Source: Marivivens donghaensis (GTDB lineage Bacteria; Pseudomonadota; Alphaproteobacteria; Rhodobacterales; Rhodobacteraceae). From it: a stretch of 64,000 nt of DNA. The notes under the pieces are model-generated. The model saw nothing but the letters and a program-made list of their open reading frames with translations, was not told the DNA's origin and did no database searches. Below, one piece after another: positions 8,112 to 16,544 of the stretch; position 1 is the stretch's first letter; each line of letters starts with the position of its first letter. The DNA lies in contig NZ_JAATOP010000001.1 in the NCBI RefSeq assembly GCF_011806565.1, positions 62,001-126,000 of the forward strand, written 5' to 3'. The position numbers were made by a program, and so were the translations under genes.

Positions 8112-9593
8112 ATGACTACGATTAATACTAACATCGGCGCCATCAACGCACAGTCCAACATGGCTCGCGTGAATGACGAGTTTAACACCGCAATGACCCG
8201 CCTTTCGACCGGTCTGCGCGTCAACGCTGCTAAGGACGACGCCGCCGGTATGGCCATCGGCGAAAAAATGACCGCACAGGTCATGGGTCTGAACCAGGCA
8301 ATTCGTAACGCTTCGGACGGTAAGAACCTCGTAGACACCACTGAAGGTGCACACGTGGAAGTCTCGAACATGCTGCAGCGTCTGCGTGAACTCGCAGTTC
8401 AGTCGGCAAACGACACCAACACCGCTTCGGACCGTGGCTCGCTGATGGCAGAAGCCAAGCAGCTGGTCGCAGAAGTCGACCGCGTTGCTGAAACCACCAC
8501 CTTCAACGGTATGAATATCCTCGACGGTTCGTTCAAAGGTAAGCAGCTGCAGATCGGCGCTGACTCCGGCACCACCATGGAAATCAACGTCGACAGCGCG
8601 AAAGCGACCGACATTGGCGCCCACGAGATGACCTCGGAACAGTCGACCACCTCGTTCGACGCTGAAACCGTCACCATCTCGGGCCACCGCGGTTCGGAAA
8701 CGATGACCACTACCGCAACCGACTCCGCCAAGGACATCGCTGCTCGCGTCAACGGTATCTCGTCCTCGACCGGTGTTTCGGCAACCGCAAGCACTTCGGC
8801 AGTCCTCGAAGGTCCGGAAGCCTCGAACACGGCAGTCGCTTCGACCGTTCAGTTCGACATCAACGGTGTCTCGACCAAAGCGGTCGCTATTCCGGCATCC
8901 GACCCGAACGGCGGTCAGCGTCTGGAATCGCTGCGTGATGCGATCAACGACCTGTCCTCGCAGACTGGCGTGACCGCAGCGATCAACGACGATGGCAACA
9001 TCGAACTGACCGATGTTGACGGTGACGACATCAAAATCGAGAACTTCAAGTCCTCGACCGCCTCGTCGACCATGACCATCACCGCAGGTGACAACGCTGC
9101 GACTTTCGACCTCGACCCTACCACTGCCGGCACCACCGACACCGTCACCATGAAGGGTTCGGTCAACATGACCTCGACCAACACCTTCTCGGTCGCGACC
9201 GACGTCAGCGACGTTGCCGGTACTTCGGAATCGTTCCTAGACACCGACAGCGACCTGCACTTCGGCTCCTCGCTGAGCGCGGTTTCGGAAATCGATATCA
9301 CCACCGCTGAAGGCGCAAACGACGCCATCAAGGTGATCGACGTCGCACTGTCGAAGATCTCGGACAGCCGCTCGGAGCTCGGTGCTGTTTCCAACCGCCT
9401 CGACTCGGTCATCTCGAACCTGACCAACATCTCGACTTCGGTTCAGGCCGCTAAGTCGCAGGTTATGGACGCAGACTTCGCTCAGGAATCGACCAACCTG
9501 GCCCGCGGCCAGATCCTCAGCCAGGCTGCAACGGCGATGCTCGCACAGGCGAACTCCTCGAAGCAGGGCGTCCTCCAGCTGCTCCGCGGCTGA
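8112..9593 (+). CDS. fliC: Flagellin FliC
   Basis: This 493-aa flagellin has conserved N-terminal D0/D1 (MTTINTNIGAINAQ, RLSTGLRVNAAKDDAAGMAI) and C-terminal D1/D0 (SRSELGAVSNRLDSVISNLTN, ending GVLQLLRG) regions. The middle third is Thr/Ser/Asp-rich and variable. ATG 8112 is chosen because GGAGG lies 7 nt upstream and the protein then starts exactly at the flagellin N-terminus; the in-frame codon at 8049 lies inside the promoter. It is a monocistronic gene with its own sigma-28 promoter and a strong terminator. FliS (36829) is its expected chaperone. Confidence 0.95.
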   Translation: MTTINTNIGAINAQSNMARVNDEFNTAMTRLSTGLRVNAAKDDAAGMAIGEKMTAQVMGLNQAIRNASDGKNLVDTTEGAHVEVSNMLQRLRELAVQSANDTNTASDRGSLMAEAKQLVAEVDRVAETTTFNGMNILDGSFKGKQLQIGADSGTTMEINVDSAKATDIGAHEMTSEQSTTSFDAETVTISGHRGSETMTTTATDSAKDIAARVNGISSSTGVSATASTSAVLEGPEASNTAVASTVQFDINGVSTKAVAIPASDPNGGQRLESLRDAINDLSSQTGVTAAINDDGNIELTDVDGDDIKIENFKSSTASSTMTITAGDNAATFDLDPTTAGTTDTVTMKGSVNMTSTNTFSVATDVSDVAGTSESFLDTDSDLHFGSSLSAVSEIDITTAEGANDAIKVIDVALSKISDSRSELGAVSNRLDSVISNLTNISTSVQAAKSQVMDADFAQESTNLARGQILSQAATAMLAQANSSKQGVLQLLRG

Positions 9594-9611
9594 CGGAAAA
9601 CCGACACTTCG

Positions 9612-9650
9612 AAAAAAAGCCCCGGCGACTGGTTCGCCGGGGTTTCTTTT
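9612..9650 (+). terminator. Rho-independent terminator of fliC
   Basis: CCCCGGCGA (9620-9628) pairs with TCGCCGGGG (9634-9642) around a 5-nt loop, followed by TTTCTTTT. An A-run precedes it, so it may also work in the other direction. Confidence 0.9.
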
Positions 9651-9778
9651 ATTTCAGACACTTATTGGGTGTACGCCACTATTCCGACACCGGTTTTCCG
9701 TCATTTTAGGGCTGTCAAATTGATTTTTTTAAATTTCTCCAGAATCGCTGCAGTTTGGGTTCATCGGAGGTCAGAACC

Positions 9779-11098
9779 ATGCAGCTCAATACGTCCCAAA
9801 TTGTTAGTCAGAGACAGTCGCTTGTTGTTACCGCGCAGCTGCAACAGGCAATCCATCTTCTTCAACTCGGAAATCAGGATCTCGCTTCGTTCATCGAAGA
9901 ACAGGCCGAAGAGAACCCGTTTGTCGACGTGAAGCTGCCCGCCGCGCCGGCTCTGCCGTCGTCGTCGCGCAATGCCTCGGACGACTGGGATCGCATCGGC
10001 AATCTTGCCGCTGATCCGGGTCCGTCGATCTACGCCCATGCAACCGCAGAGATCGACCGTCTTGATCTGTCCGCCACCTGTCGCCAGCGTGCCGAAGCGT
10101 TCCTTGATGCGCTGGAGCCGTCGGGTTGGCTCGGTCAACCTCTGGACGTGATCGCCATGACCGGCAACATGACCATCGAGGAAGCCGAAGAGCTGCTGGT
10201 CAAGCTCCAAACCATTGAACCGGCTGGTTTCTTTGCCCGCGACCTTGCCGAGTGTCTGCGCCTTCAGGCTATCGACCTCGACATCATGTCGCCGGTGTTT
10301 GAAGGTGTACTGAACAACCTCGGGCTGCTCGCTAACGCCGACCTCAAAGGTCTGTCGAAGGCCTGCCGCACCGACCTTGAAACCCTGCGTCCGGTGCTGC
10401 GCCAACTGCGCGGTCTCAACCCTAAGCCGGGTGCCGTATACGAAGGTTCCGTCTCGCCGCAGCGTCCGCCGGATCTCATTGTGACGAAGGGCGAGGATGG
10501 CTGGAACATCGACCTGAACCGCTCGACTCTGCCCACCGTACAGGTGCGTACCAACGACACCATCAAGAGCCTTCGCCGCACCGCTGACGGCAAGGCGTGG
10601 GCCGAGGATCGCGTTAACGTCGCACGCTGGCTCCAGCGCGCCGTCGAGCACCGCAACATGACCACGCTGAAGGTCGGCGCAGAGGTCGTGAAGCGTCAGG
10701 CAGAGTTCCTTGAGAACGGCCCGTCGCACCTGCGCCCGATGATCCTGCGCGAAATCGCGGACGCCGTAGGCGTACACGAAAGCACCGTCAGCCGTGTCAC
10801 CAACGGTATGTTGATCCAGACCCCGCAAGGCACGCTGCCGCTCAAGGCGTTCTTCAACGCGGCTCTGGGTGCGAAGGGCGATAGCTCGGGTTCGGCTGCG
10901 GCTGTGCGTCACCGCATCAAGCAGCTGGTGTCGAACGAAAATCCGGAAAGCCCGCTGAGCGACGACGCGATTGTCAAAACTCTGGCAGACGAAGGCACCG
11001 AACTGGCCCGCCGCACCGTCGCCAAGTATCGCGAAATGCTGAACATCCCCAGCTCGGTCCAGCGCCGCCGCCGCGCGGTCGTTGCAGGCGCCGCCTGA
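9779..11098 (+). CDS. rpoN: RNA polymerase sigma-54 factor RpoN
   Basis: This 439-aa sigma-54 has the Gln/Leu-rich activator-interacting region I (RQSLVVTAQLQQAIHLLQLG), an acidic region II, the core-binding domain, the HTH (IADAVGVHESTVSRVTNG) and the RpoN box ARRTVAKYRE. ATG 9779 has GGAGG upstream; the in-frame start at 9755 has none and only adds eight residues. It is shorter than the enterobacterial protein (about 477 aa). Its place in the flagellar cluster parallels rpoN2 of R. sphaeroides, which serves flagellar promoters while rpoN1 serves nitrogen fixation. That specialisation is an inference here. Confidence 0.93.
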   Translation: MQLNTSQIVSQRQSLVVTAQLQQAIHLLQLGNQDLASFIEEQAEENPFVDVKLPAAPALPSSSRNASDDWDRIGNLAADPGPSIYAHATAEIDRLDLSATCRQRAEAFLDALEPSGWLGQPLDVIAMTGNMTIEEAEELLVKLQTIEPAGFFARDLAECLRLQAIDLDIMSPVFEGVLNNLGLLANADLKGLSKACRTDLETLRPVLRQLRGLNPKPGAVYEGSVSPQRPPDLIVTKGEDGWNIDLNRSTLPTVQVRTNDTIKSLRRTADGKAWAEDRVNVARWLQRAVEHRNMTTLKVGAEVVKRQAEFLENGPSHLRPMILREIADAVGVHESTVSRVTNGMLIQTPQGTLPLKAFFNAALGAKGDSSGSAAAVRHRIKQLVSNENPESPLSDDAIVKTLADEGTELARRTVAKYREMLNIPSSVQRRRRAVVAGAA

Positions 11099-11105
11099 TC
11101 CTTTC

Positions 11106-11855
11106 TTAGTCCTCTGTGAGTTCGTGTTCCGCCGTCTCCTCCTTGGGGGCGGCGAACATGAATCTGCCCTTCGGGTCGATCTTACCGTAAGCGGCGTGAG
11201 CGCCTGCTTCGGACGTGGCGGCAACAATGGCGTAGGGCGCCATTCCCATGTTGATCCTGTCCAGACGATAGAGCGTTGCGCCGGATTTGCGCAGCGTCAG
11301 ACCGGCAAGAATGTAGACTACTGCGGCCAGCGGAATCCAGATCATGCCTGCCGTGACCAAAGCGGCGATAATCGCAGCGGTCGCAACCCACAGGCGGCTT
11401 TTGAGCAGCCAGACAGGCGGCAGGAACAGCGCGAGGTTGTCGGGGGACAGCGAGTGAAGGTCGTAGCTGCCATCGCTAGCACGCAGCACCTCCCAATTGC
11501 GCATCATCACGGGATCATCGCCGTCACCCGTCCATCCGGATACGGGATCGGTCGCTTCCCATTTGCCCAAGTTTGGATGGTCCGCAAGGACGGTCAGGTC
11601 GACCTTTCCGCGCCTGAAACTCAGCGCCAAGGGCTTGCCGCCGCTCTGTTTGAAACGGGTATTGAGGTCCTGAACGGTGCCGATAAACGGCGCGCCGTTC
11701 ACGCCCGCCAGCACATCACCGGGGCGCAGCCCGAGCATACTGCCCGCTGCCGTCAGCTTGCGGTTCGCAAGCTTCACCGTCCCCGTCGGCGCGGCCTTCG
11801 TTTGAGGCGCTGCGCCGGCGGCCGGTGCTTCGTCATCGACCTGATCATCCGCCAT
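11106..11855 (-). CDS. PDZ-domain membrane protein of unknown function
   Basis: This 249-aa protein has an N-terminal PDZ-like fold (about 25-95, with LGLRPGDVLAGVNG), then two hydrophobic segments (about 150-190) and a hydrophilic tail. There is no signal peptide, so the PDZ part is probably cytoplasmic unless the helices flip it. It lies 20 nt downstream of the MotF-like gene on the same strand, after a sigma-54 promoter, and converges with rpoN. I do not recognise a named family. Its location suggests a motility or envelope role, but this is only inferred. Confidence 0.65.
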   Translation of the reverse strand: MADDQVDDEAPAAGAAPQTKAAPTGTVKLANRKLTAAGSMLGLRPGDVLAGVNGAPFIGTVQDLNTRFKQSGGKPLALSFRRGKVDLTVLADHPNLGKWEATDPVSGWTGDGDDPVMMRNWEVLRASDGSYDLHSLSPDNLALFLPPVWLLKSRLWVATAAIIAALVTAGMIWIPLAAVVYILAGLTLRKSGATLYRLDRINMGMAPYAIVAATSEAGAHAAYGKIDPKGRFMFAAPKEETAEHELTED

Positions 11856-11875
11856 GTGCTGACTTTACGACAGTG

Positions 11876-12712
11876 TTACGGAATGCTGAAAGGGTTTGGT
11901 GCGGGCGCGGGTGCCGGACGCGGTGCGGGGCGTGTCGTCGTGGCCGCACGCGTCGGTGTTGGCGTAGGTGCCGGAGCCGGACGGGCCGCCGCTGTCTGCG
12001 CAGCCGCGATCGCGGTGCGAAGCTCGCCGATCATCTCCGTCATCTGCGCGCGGGTCTCTTCGCCCATACCGCCCGACGTTTCGGTGATGATGTTGGTCAA
12101 CGACAGATCGAGGTCCGTGATCGCGCCCAGAAGGTCCTCGTGAACCTCGTCGATCTTGGCCGAGATGGTGTCGTTCACGCCGCTCATCATCTGCGGGACC
12201 ATGTTGGCGTCCGTTTCGGCGGTCTCGGGCTCGGGCATAGGAGCCTGCGTCGCCATCAGCGCCATTTCGGCGGACAGGCGTTCGGTCGCATCGTCAATGT
12301 GCGAGGTTAGAACGGTCTGCATCGCGCCTTGCTGGTTGCCCGCTTGGGTGACGACCTCTTGCAGGGCGGCGGTCTGTGCGACGATGGCTGCCAGCGCCTC
12401 TGCCTGAAGTTCGGCGTTCTCGCGCAGGTCGTTCACGCTGCGAAAATAGATCAGGCCTGCAATCGTCGTGGCCAGTAGACCGCCGACCAGAGCCCCGATC
12501 GCCATCGCGCCGAGCTTCTTCTGCGACTGCTGGACTTTGACCACGAAGGCGTCGTGCGCCTTTTTGATCGTCTCGATATCCTGCGCGGCGTCGTCAGCAA
12601 GACGCGCCGATTCCAGCGCGCGATTGATCGAGTCCGTGAGCTGTTCGGATTCGGTCATTTCTTCTTCGTCGTCAGGCTTCGAGCTTGTACGCTTGGGCTT
12701 ACGCGGTGGCAT
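11876..12712 (-). CDS. motF: Bitopic membrane protein, MotF-like
   Basis: This 278-aa protein has a charged cytoplasmic N-terminus (1-66), one transmembrane helix (about 68-90), then a long Ala/Glu/Gln-rich segment of coiled-coil character (about 91-230) and a Pro/Ala/Thr-rich tail. This is the layout reported for MotF, a protein essential for Fla1 motor rotation in R. sphaeroides whose gene I recall lying near rpoN2, as here. The name rests on architecture and position, not alignment. A consensus sigma-54 promoter 34 nt upstream ties it to the flagellar regulon. Confidence 0.6.
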   Translation of the reverse strand: MPPRKPKRTSSKPDDEEEMTESEQLTDSINRALESARLADDAAQDIETIKKAHDAFVVKVQQSQKKLGAMAIGALVGGLLATTIAGLIYFRSVNDLRENAELQAEALAAIVAQTAALQEVVTQAGNQQGAMQTVLTSHIDDATERLSAEMALMATQAPMPEPETAETDANMVPQMMSGVNDTISAKIDEVHEDLLGAITDLDLSLTNIITETSGGMGEETRAQMTEMIGELRTAIAAAQTAAARPAPAPTPTPTRAATTTRPAPRPAPAPAPNPFSIP

Positions 12713-12745
12713 GGTGTTCTCCGAAAATCGAGCTTGTCAGTGGCT

Positions 12746-12761
12746 TGCAAGGGCCGTGCCA
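12746..12761 (-). promoter_or_regulatory. Sigma-54 promoter for motF-like gene
   Basis: On the minus strand the site reads TGGCACGGCCCTTGCA, an exact match to the TGGCACGNNNNTTGCA consensus with GG-N10-GC spacing. Transcription would start about 23 nt before the ATG at 12712. It abuts the stop codon of the small ORF upstream. Confidence 0.9.
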
Positions 12762-12762
12762 C

Positions 12763-12969
12763 CTAGCGGCGTCTGCGGTCCTTGATGGCCTGAAGCGGGA
12801 AGCGCAGTGCGCCGAGAAAGCAGGCAATCGCGCTCAGCCAAAGGGCTGTATGCGCCAACAACCCGCCATCCCATTCGAGCGCATTATACGTCAGCTTTGC
12901 CGCCATCCCTGCGAAGGCAAAAGTAGAGATCATCTCTCCGGTCGAGCGTGAATTGCGACTGGTACTCAT
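12763..12969 (-). CDS. Small membrane protein downstream of flhB
   Basis: This 68-aa ORF starts 1 nt after the flhB stop codon on the same strand. It has two hydrophobic stretches (about 15-30 and 37-58) and a basic C-terminal tail. The tight junction with flhB and its lack of overlap with other genes support a real gene. No family is recognised. It may assist the export apparatus or be a separate membrane peptide. Confidence 0.5.
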   Translation of the reverse strand: MSTSRNSRSTGEMISTFAFAGMAAKLTYNALEWDGGLLAHTALWLSAIACFLGALRFPLQAIKDRRRR

Positions 12970-12970
12970 A

Positions 12971-14119
12971 TTATTCCTCGTCCATCCGGCGTCCGAATTC
13001 GTTCAGATGCAGTTCGTCAGGCAGGTCGATGTCGGGCATTTCGCCCATGTAGCCGCGGTCGACGTGGTAGACGTAACCGAGCAGCACAGCGACGGCGGTA
13101 AAGAGACGCTCGTCGATCTCCTGTCCGATCTGCGTGGTGAAGTAGAGCGCGCGGGCAAGCAGCGGGACACGCACGGTGTGGATGCCCTTCTTCTTGCCGA
13201 GCTTGATGATCTCGTGCGCCATGTGACCCTTGCCCGAGGCAAGCACGACAGGGGCGGGCATCTCGCCGGGTACGTACCGCAGCGCGATGGCGAAGTGGGT
13301 CGGGTTCGTGACGATCGCGGTGGCCTTCGGCACGTCCTTGAGAGCGGCGCGTTCCTGCGAACCTCGGCGGGACATCTCGAACTGCTTCTGGCGGATTTTG
13401 CCTTTCAGCTCGGGCGAGCCGTTGGTTTCCTTGGCTTCGTCGCGGACCTCCTTGAAGGTCATCATCAGCTGTTGCTTCATCGAATACATCTGCCAGATCA
13501 GGTCGATCGCACCGATGACCAGAAGCACTATCGACAACCCGCCAAGCATCAAGACCGTATCGCTCAGCACTACATTGAGGCTGGTCGCCACGTCGGTCGC
13601 CCAAAGGCGGTCAAGGCGCGGCAGCATCCCGTAGAGCAGAAATCCCGCCACGACAGCCAGCATCGACACCTTTAGGATGCCTTTGACCAGTTCGACCAAT
13701 GCCTGCTTCGAAACCATCCGCGCCAGACCTTTGAGCGGGTCGAGTTTCTCAGGCTTGAAGCCAATCGCTTTCGGTGCGAACTGGATGCCGCCCATCGCGG
13801 CTTGCAGGCCAAGCACGACCAAACCAATAGGCACCGCCGCCATCAGGCCGACGACCAGAACGTGCTTCCACGCTTGGCCAAGCATGATGAGCAGATGTTG
13901 ATCCAGATCGGTGCCCGAGCGGATGACGAAGTAATTCGACCACATGCCGCCTACGGTGGTGGACATCGACTGCACCATCGCCAGCAGCAACGTGCCAGTT
14001 GCGATGCAGGCAAAGACGAACATTTCTTTGGAAGTAACAACCTTACCTTCTTCCCGCGCTTTTTCCTTTTTTCGCGGGGTTGGTTCGTTTGACTTTTCGC
14101 CGCTATCGTCCTCAGCCAC
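12971..14119 (-). CDS. flhB: Flagellar export switch protein FlhB
   Basis: This 382-aa component of the flagellar type III export gate has an N-terminal basic tail (EKSNEPTPRKKEKAREEGKV), four membrane helices and a cytoplasmic autocleavage domain with the NPTH motif (VTNPTHFAIAL). Cleavage there switches substrate specificity from hook to filament with help from FliK. The start is GTG, overlapping the fliR end by 8 nt, so translation is probably coupled. It is the last recognised export gene of the fliO-P-Q-R-flhB unit. Confidence 0.95.
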   Translation of the reverse strand: MAEDDSGEKSNEPTPRKKEKAREEGKVVTSKEMFVFACIATGTLLLAMVQSMSTTVGGMWSNYFVIRSGTDLDQHLLIMLGQAWKHVLVVGLMAAVPIGLVVLGLQAAMGGIQFAPKAIGFKPEKLDPLKGLARMVSKQALVELVKGILKVSMLAVVAGFLLYGMLPRLDRLWATDVATSLNVVLSDTVLMLGGLSIVLLVIGAIDLIWQMYSMKQQLMMTFKEVRDEAKETNGSPELKGKIRQKQFEMSRRGSQERAALKDVPKATAIVTNPTHFAIALRYVPGEMPAPVVLASGKGHMAHEIIKLGKKKGIHTVRVPLLARALYFTTQIGQEIDERLFTAVAVLLGYVYHVDRGYMGEMPDIDLPDELHLNEFGRRMDEE

Positions 14120-14918
14120 GGCCGACCTCCAAAATCATTTCCGACATGAGCGACAGTGCGTCGTGGATCAGCTCGTCAAATGCCGCCGCCGTGCCCGGAA
14201 CCGTGAGGAACAACAGGACAATCGTGGCGGTCATCGTGACCGGAAAACCAAAAGAGAAAACGTTCAGCTGCGGGGCCGAACGGGTGAAGACGCCGATCAT
14301 GATGTTGATCAGCAGAAGCGCCGCGACGACGGGCATCATGATCCGCGCGGCAAGCGCAAACATTTGGCCGCCCGCCATGATGATCGCGTCGATCATCGCG
14401 TAGGGATTGAACGACCCCATCGGCGGCACCAGCGTGTAGCTTTCGAGGATGATGCGGAACGCGGTCAGATGACCGTTCGTGCCAATGAATATCAGCAGTA
14501 ACAGGATGCCGAAAATCTGTGCGACAACAGGGGTTTGACCGCCAGCAGACGGGTCAAGCTGCGCAGCAAAGCCAAGGCCCGCCGTGTTCGCGATCCGGTC
14601 GCCCGCAATCGCGGCGGCACCGAACAGCGTGGTCAGTAGAATACCCGCGCCAAGGCCGATAGCGATCTCCATCCCGACAAGCTTGAACATCGACAGTTGC
14701 GAAAGCTGATCGATCGTCGGGACGGGAACGTTGCCGACCAGCGGCAGCGTCATCACGATGGTCGCGACGATGCGGACGGGCAGGGGGACATAGCGGCCAC
14801 CGAAACCGGGGCCGGCGAGGAGGAACGCTCCGATCCGCAGCGACAGGAAGAAGAACTGCGTGATCCAAAAGACCACGTCAGTCAACTCCGCGCCGGGAAG
14901 GAATGCACCACCCTCCAT
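14112..14918 (-). CDS. fliR: Flagellar export gate protein FliR
   Basis: This 268-aa integral membrane protein with about six hydrophobic segments is part of the FliPQR export pore. The start is set at 14918, 4 nt after the fliQ stop, giving MEGGAFLPGAELTDVVFW; the open frame extends further up but only by overlapping fliQ. Family features include the conserved early RIGAFLLAGPGF and a C-terminal hydrophobic helix. It overlaps flhB by 8 nt. Confidence 0.92.
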   Translation of the reverse strand: MEGGAFLPGAELTDVVFWITQFFFLSLRIGAFLLAGPGFGGRYVPLPVRIVATIVMTLPLVGNVPVPTIDQLSQLSMFKLVGMEIAIGLGAGILLTTLFGAAAIAGDRIANTAGLGFAAQLDPSAGGQTPVVAQIFGILLLLIFIGTNGHLTAFRIILESYTLVPPMGSFNPYAMIDAIIMAGGQMFALAARIMMPVVAALLLINIMIGVFTRSAPQLNVFSFGFPVTMTATIVLLFLTVPGTAAAFDELIHDALSLMSEMILEVGRG

Positions 14919-14922
14919 CGCG

Positions 14923-15189
14923 TCAATCCATCGTGCGGATGGTTTCGAACACGAACGCGAAGTAGTCCGTGATCGTCGTGAGCATAAAGCCCGAGGCCAG
15001 CGCCATCGTGAGCATGACAATCGCCAGCTTCGGCACGAACGACAGTGTCTGTTCGTTGATCGAGGTCGCCGCCTGAAGGATGCCGATGACCAGACCGACA
15101 GCCAGCGCCACGCCGAGCACAGGCCCAGCCGTCATCAGGATTTTCCAGTACGCAATGCGCAGGTGTTCGATATTCGCGTCGAAATCCAT
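14923..15189 (-). CDS. fliQ: Flagellar export gate protein FliQ
   Basis: This 88-aa protein has two transmembrane helices, the usual FliQ size and layout (AVGLVIGILQAATSINEQTLSFVPK is the conserved central stretch, quoted only in part by position 32-51). It lies 2 nt after fliP and 4 nt before fliR. It forms part of the FliPQR helical gate in the inner membrane. Confidence 0.93.
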   Translation of the reverse strand: MDFDANIEHLRIAYWKILMTAGPVLGVALAVGLVIGILQAATSINEQTLSFVPKLAIVMLTMALASGFMLTTITDYFAFVFETIRTMD

Positions 15190-15191
15190 TG

Positions 15192-15929
15192 TTAACCTCC
15201 AACGGAGTAGGTTGCTGCCAGCGAGCCGAGCGTCAGCGCCCAGCCGTCAACCAGAACGAACAGCAGCAGTTTGAAAGGGAGAGAGACCAGAACAGGCGAA
15301 AGCATCATCATACCAAGGCTCATCAGGATCGACGCGATGACCATGTCGATGACGAGGAACGGCAGGAACAGAAGGAAGCCGATCTGGAAGGCGGACTTAA
15401 GCTCGGACGTCATGTAGGACGGCAGCAGCACCGACCACGGCACGTCATTGGGGCTCTCGTAAGGGCCGAGGTTCGCCATGTCAGAAAACATCAGCAGGTC
15501 GGTTTCGCGAGTGTTCGCGATGAGGAAGCCGCGCATGATCGCACCGCCGCGCTCGATCGCTTCGGTCGCGGGTAGCGCGCCGTCGAGGTAAGGCGACAGC
15601 GCGCTGTTGTAGACCTCGGTCAGCGTGGGGTTCATGACATAGAACGTCAGAAAAAGCGCCAGCCCGATCAGAACCTGGTTTGGCGGGGTCTGCTGGGTGC
15701 CGAGTGCCTGTCGGAGAATCGACAGTACGATGATGATGCGTGTGAAAGCCGTCATTCCCAGCACCAGCGACGGCAGCACCGTCAGGGCCGTCATCAGGAT
15801 CAGGATCTGGTAGGACAGGGTGTAACTGGTGTCGCCCGCATCGCCCGTCGCGGTCAGGGCCGGAAGCCCCTGCGCGTGGGTTTGCGATGCCAGTAGAACG
15901 ACGCCGAGGGCGAGGAGAACGCGTTTCAT
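15192..15929 (-). CDS. fliP: Flagellar export gate protein FliP
   Basis: This 245-aa protein has a cleavable signal peptide (MKRVLLALGVVLLASQTHAQ), as usual for FliP. Four membrane segments follow, with TRIIIVLSILRQALGTQQTPPNQ and the C-terminal PFKLLLFVLVDGWALT region. The long periplasmic loop between helices 2 and 3 is present. It overlaps fliO by 4 nt and precedes fliQ. It nucleates the export gate complex. Confidence 0.95.
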   Translation of the reverse strand: MKRVLLALGVVLLASQTHAQGLPALTATGDAGDTSYTLSYQILILMTALTVLPSLVLGMTAFTRIIIVLSILRQALGTQQTPPNQVLIGLALFLTFYVMNPTLTEVYNSALSPYLDGALPATEAIERGGAIMRGFLIANTRETDLLMFSDMANLGPYESPNDVPWSVLLPSYMTSELKSAFQIGFLLFLPFLVIDMVIASILMSLGMMMLSPVLVSLPFKLLLFVLVDGWALTLGSLAATYSVGG

Positions 15930-16195
15930 TCTGCCGACTCCTTCGCTTCGAGGCGGGTCAGTGAAGCGGGCGATCCCTTTGATTTCAGGACAAGAAAATC
16001 AGCGCCGTCGACGTTGATGATCATGGCGCGGTCCGTCGGGGACAGCGCCGTCACTTCCGCCACGGAGATCCGACGACCCTGACGCACTTTCGCGCCAAGA
16101 CCCGCACCTTTCATCCGGACAACAAACCAGGCCAGCCCCAGAAGGGCCAGAAACAAGACAACAATGATGATCTGGTCGGGGCGAACGACGTTCAT
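15926..16195 (-). CDS. fliO: Flagellar biosynthesis protein FliO
   Basis: This 89-aa protein has one N-terminal helix (about 8-27) followed by a small cytoplasmic domain with the FliO pattern (RRISVAEVTALSPTDRAMII). It is a scaffold for FliP assembly. It is the first gene of a unit with its own sigma-54 promoter, matching the separate fliO promoter known from R. sphaeroides. It overlaps fliP by 4 nt. Confidence 0.88.
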   Translation of the reverse strand: MNVVRPDQIIIVVLFLALLGLAWFVVRMKGAGLGAKVRQGRRISVAEVTALSPTDRAMIINVDGADFLVLKSKGSPASLTRLEAKESAE

Positions 16196-16229
16196 CGGCA
16201 GACTCCATGACGGTTACTGCCGTGATACG

Positions 16230-16245
16230 TGCAAAAGTTGTGCCA
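16230..16245 (-). promoter_or_regulatory. Sigma-54 promoter for fliO-P-Q-R-flhB
   Basis: The minus strand reads TGGCACAACTTTTGCA with GG-N10-GC spacing, one base from consensus in the -24 half. It lies in the 64-nt gap between fliN and fliO, with the start of transcription about 24 nt before the fliO ATG. Confidence 0.88.
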
Positions 16246-16259
16246 GCCGGGTGGCGGGA

Positions 16260-16544
16260 TCAAACGCTTTCGGCGCGTTTCTCCGGATCGATGATCTCGC
16301 CAACGCGAATGCCGAAGCGTTCGCCCACCACCACGACCTCGCCTTTGGCGATCGGGGTGCCGTTGACCAGCACGTCGAGCGGATCACCCGCCAGCCGGTC
16401 GAGTTCGACGATCGACCCTTCGGCAAGGCGCAGCAGGTCGCGGATCGTCAGTTCGGTCCGGCCAACCTCGACGGTGAGCTTTACCTGAATGCTTTCGAGC
16501 ATACGCAGGCTTTCAGCGGTTTCCTTGGTCGCTTCTTCAGTCAT
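16260..16544 (-). CDS. fliN: Flagellar motor switch protein FliN
   Basis: This 94-aa SpoA-domain protein has LTVEVGRTELTIRDLLRLAEGSIVEL (positions about 25-50), VNGTPIAKGEVVVV and a C-terminal RVGEIIDPEKR, the standard FliN pattern. It forms the lower C-ring with FliM. The start overlaps the fliM stop by 8 nt. The next gene downstream, fliO, has a separate promoter. Confidence 0.94.
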   Translation of the reverse strand: MTEEATKETAESLRMLESIQVKLTVEVGRTELTIRDLLRLAEGSIVELDRLAGDPLDVLVNGTPIAKGEVVVVGERFGIRVGEIIDPEKRAESV

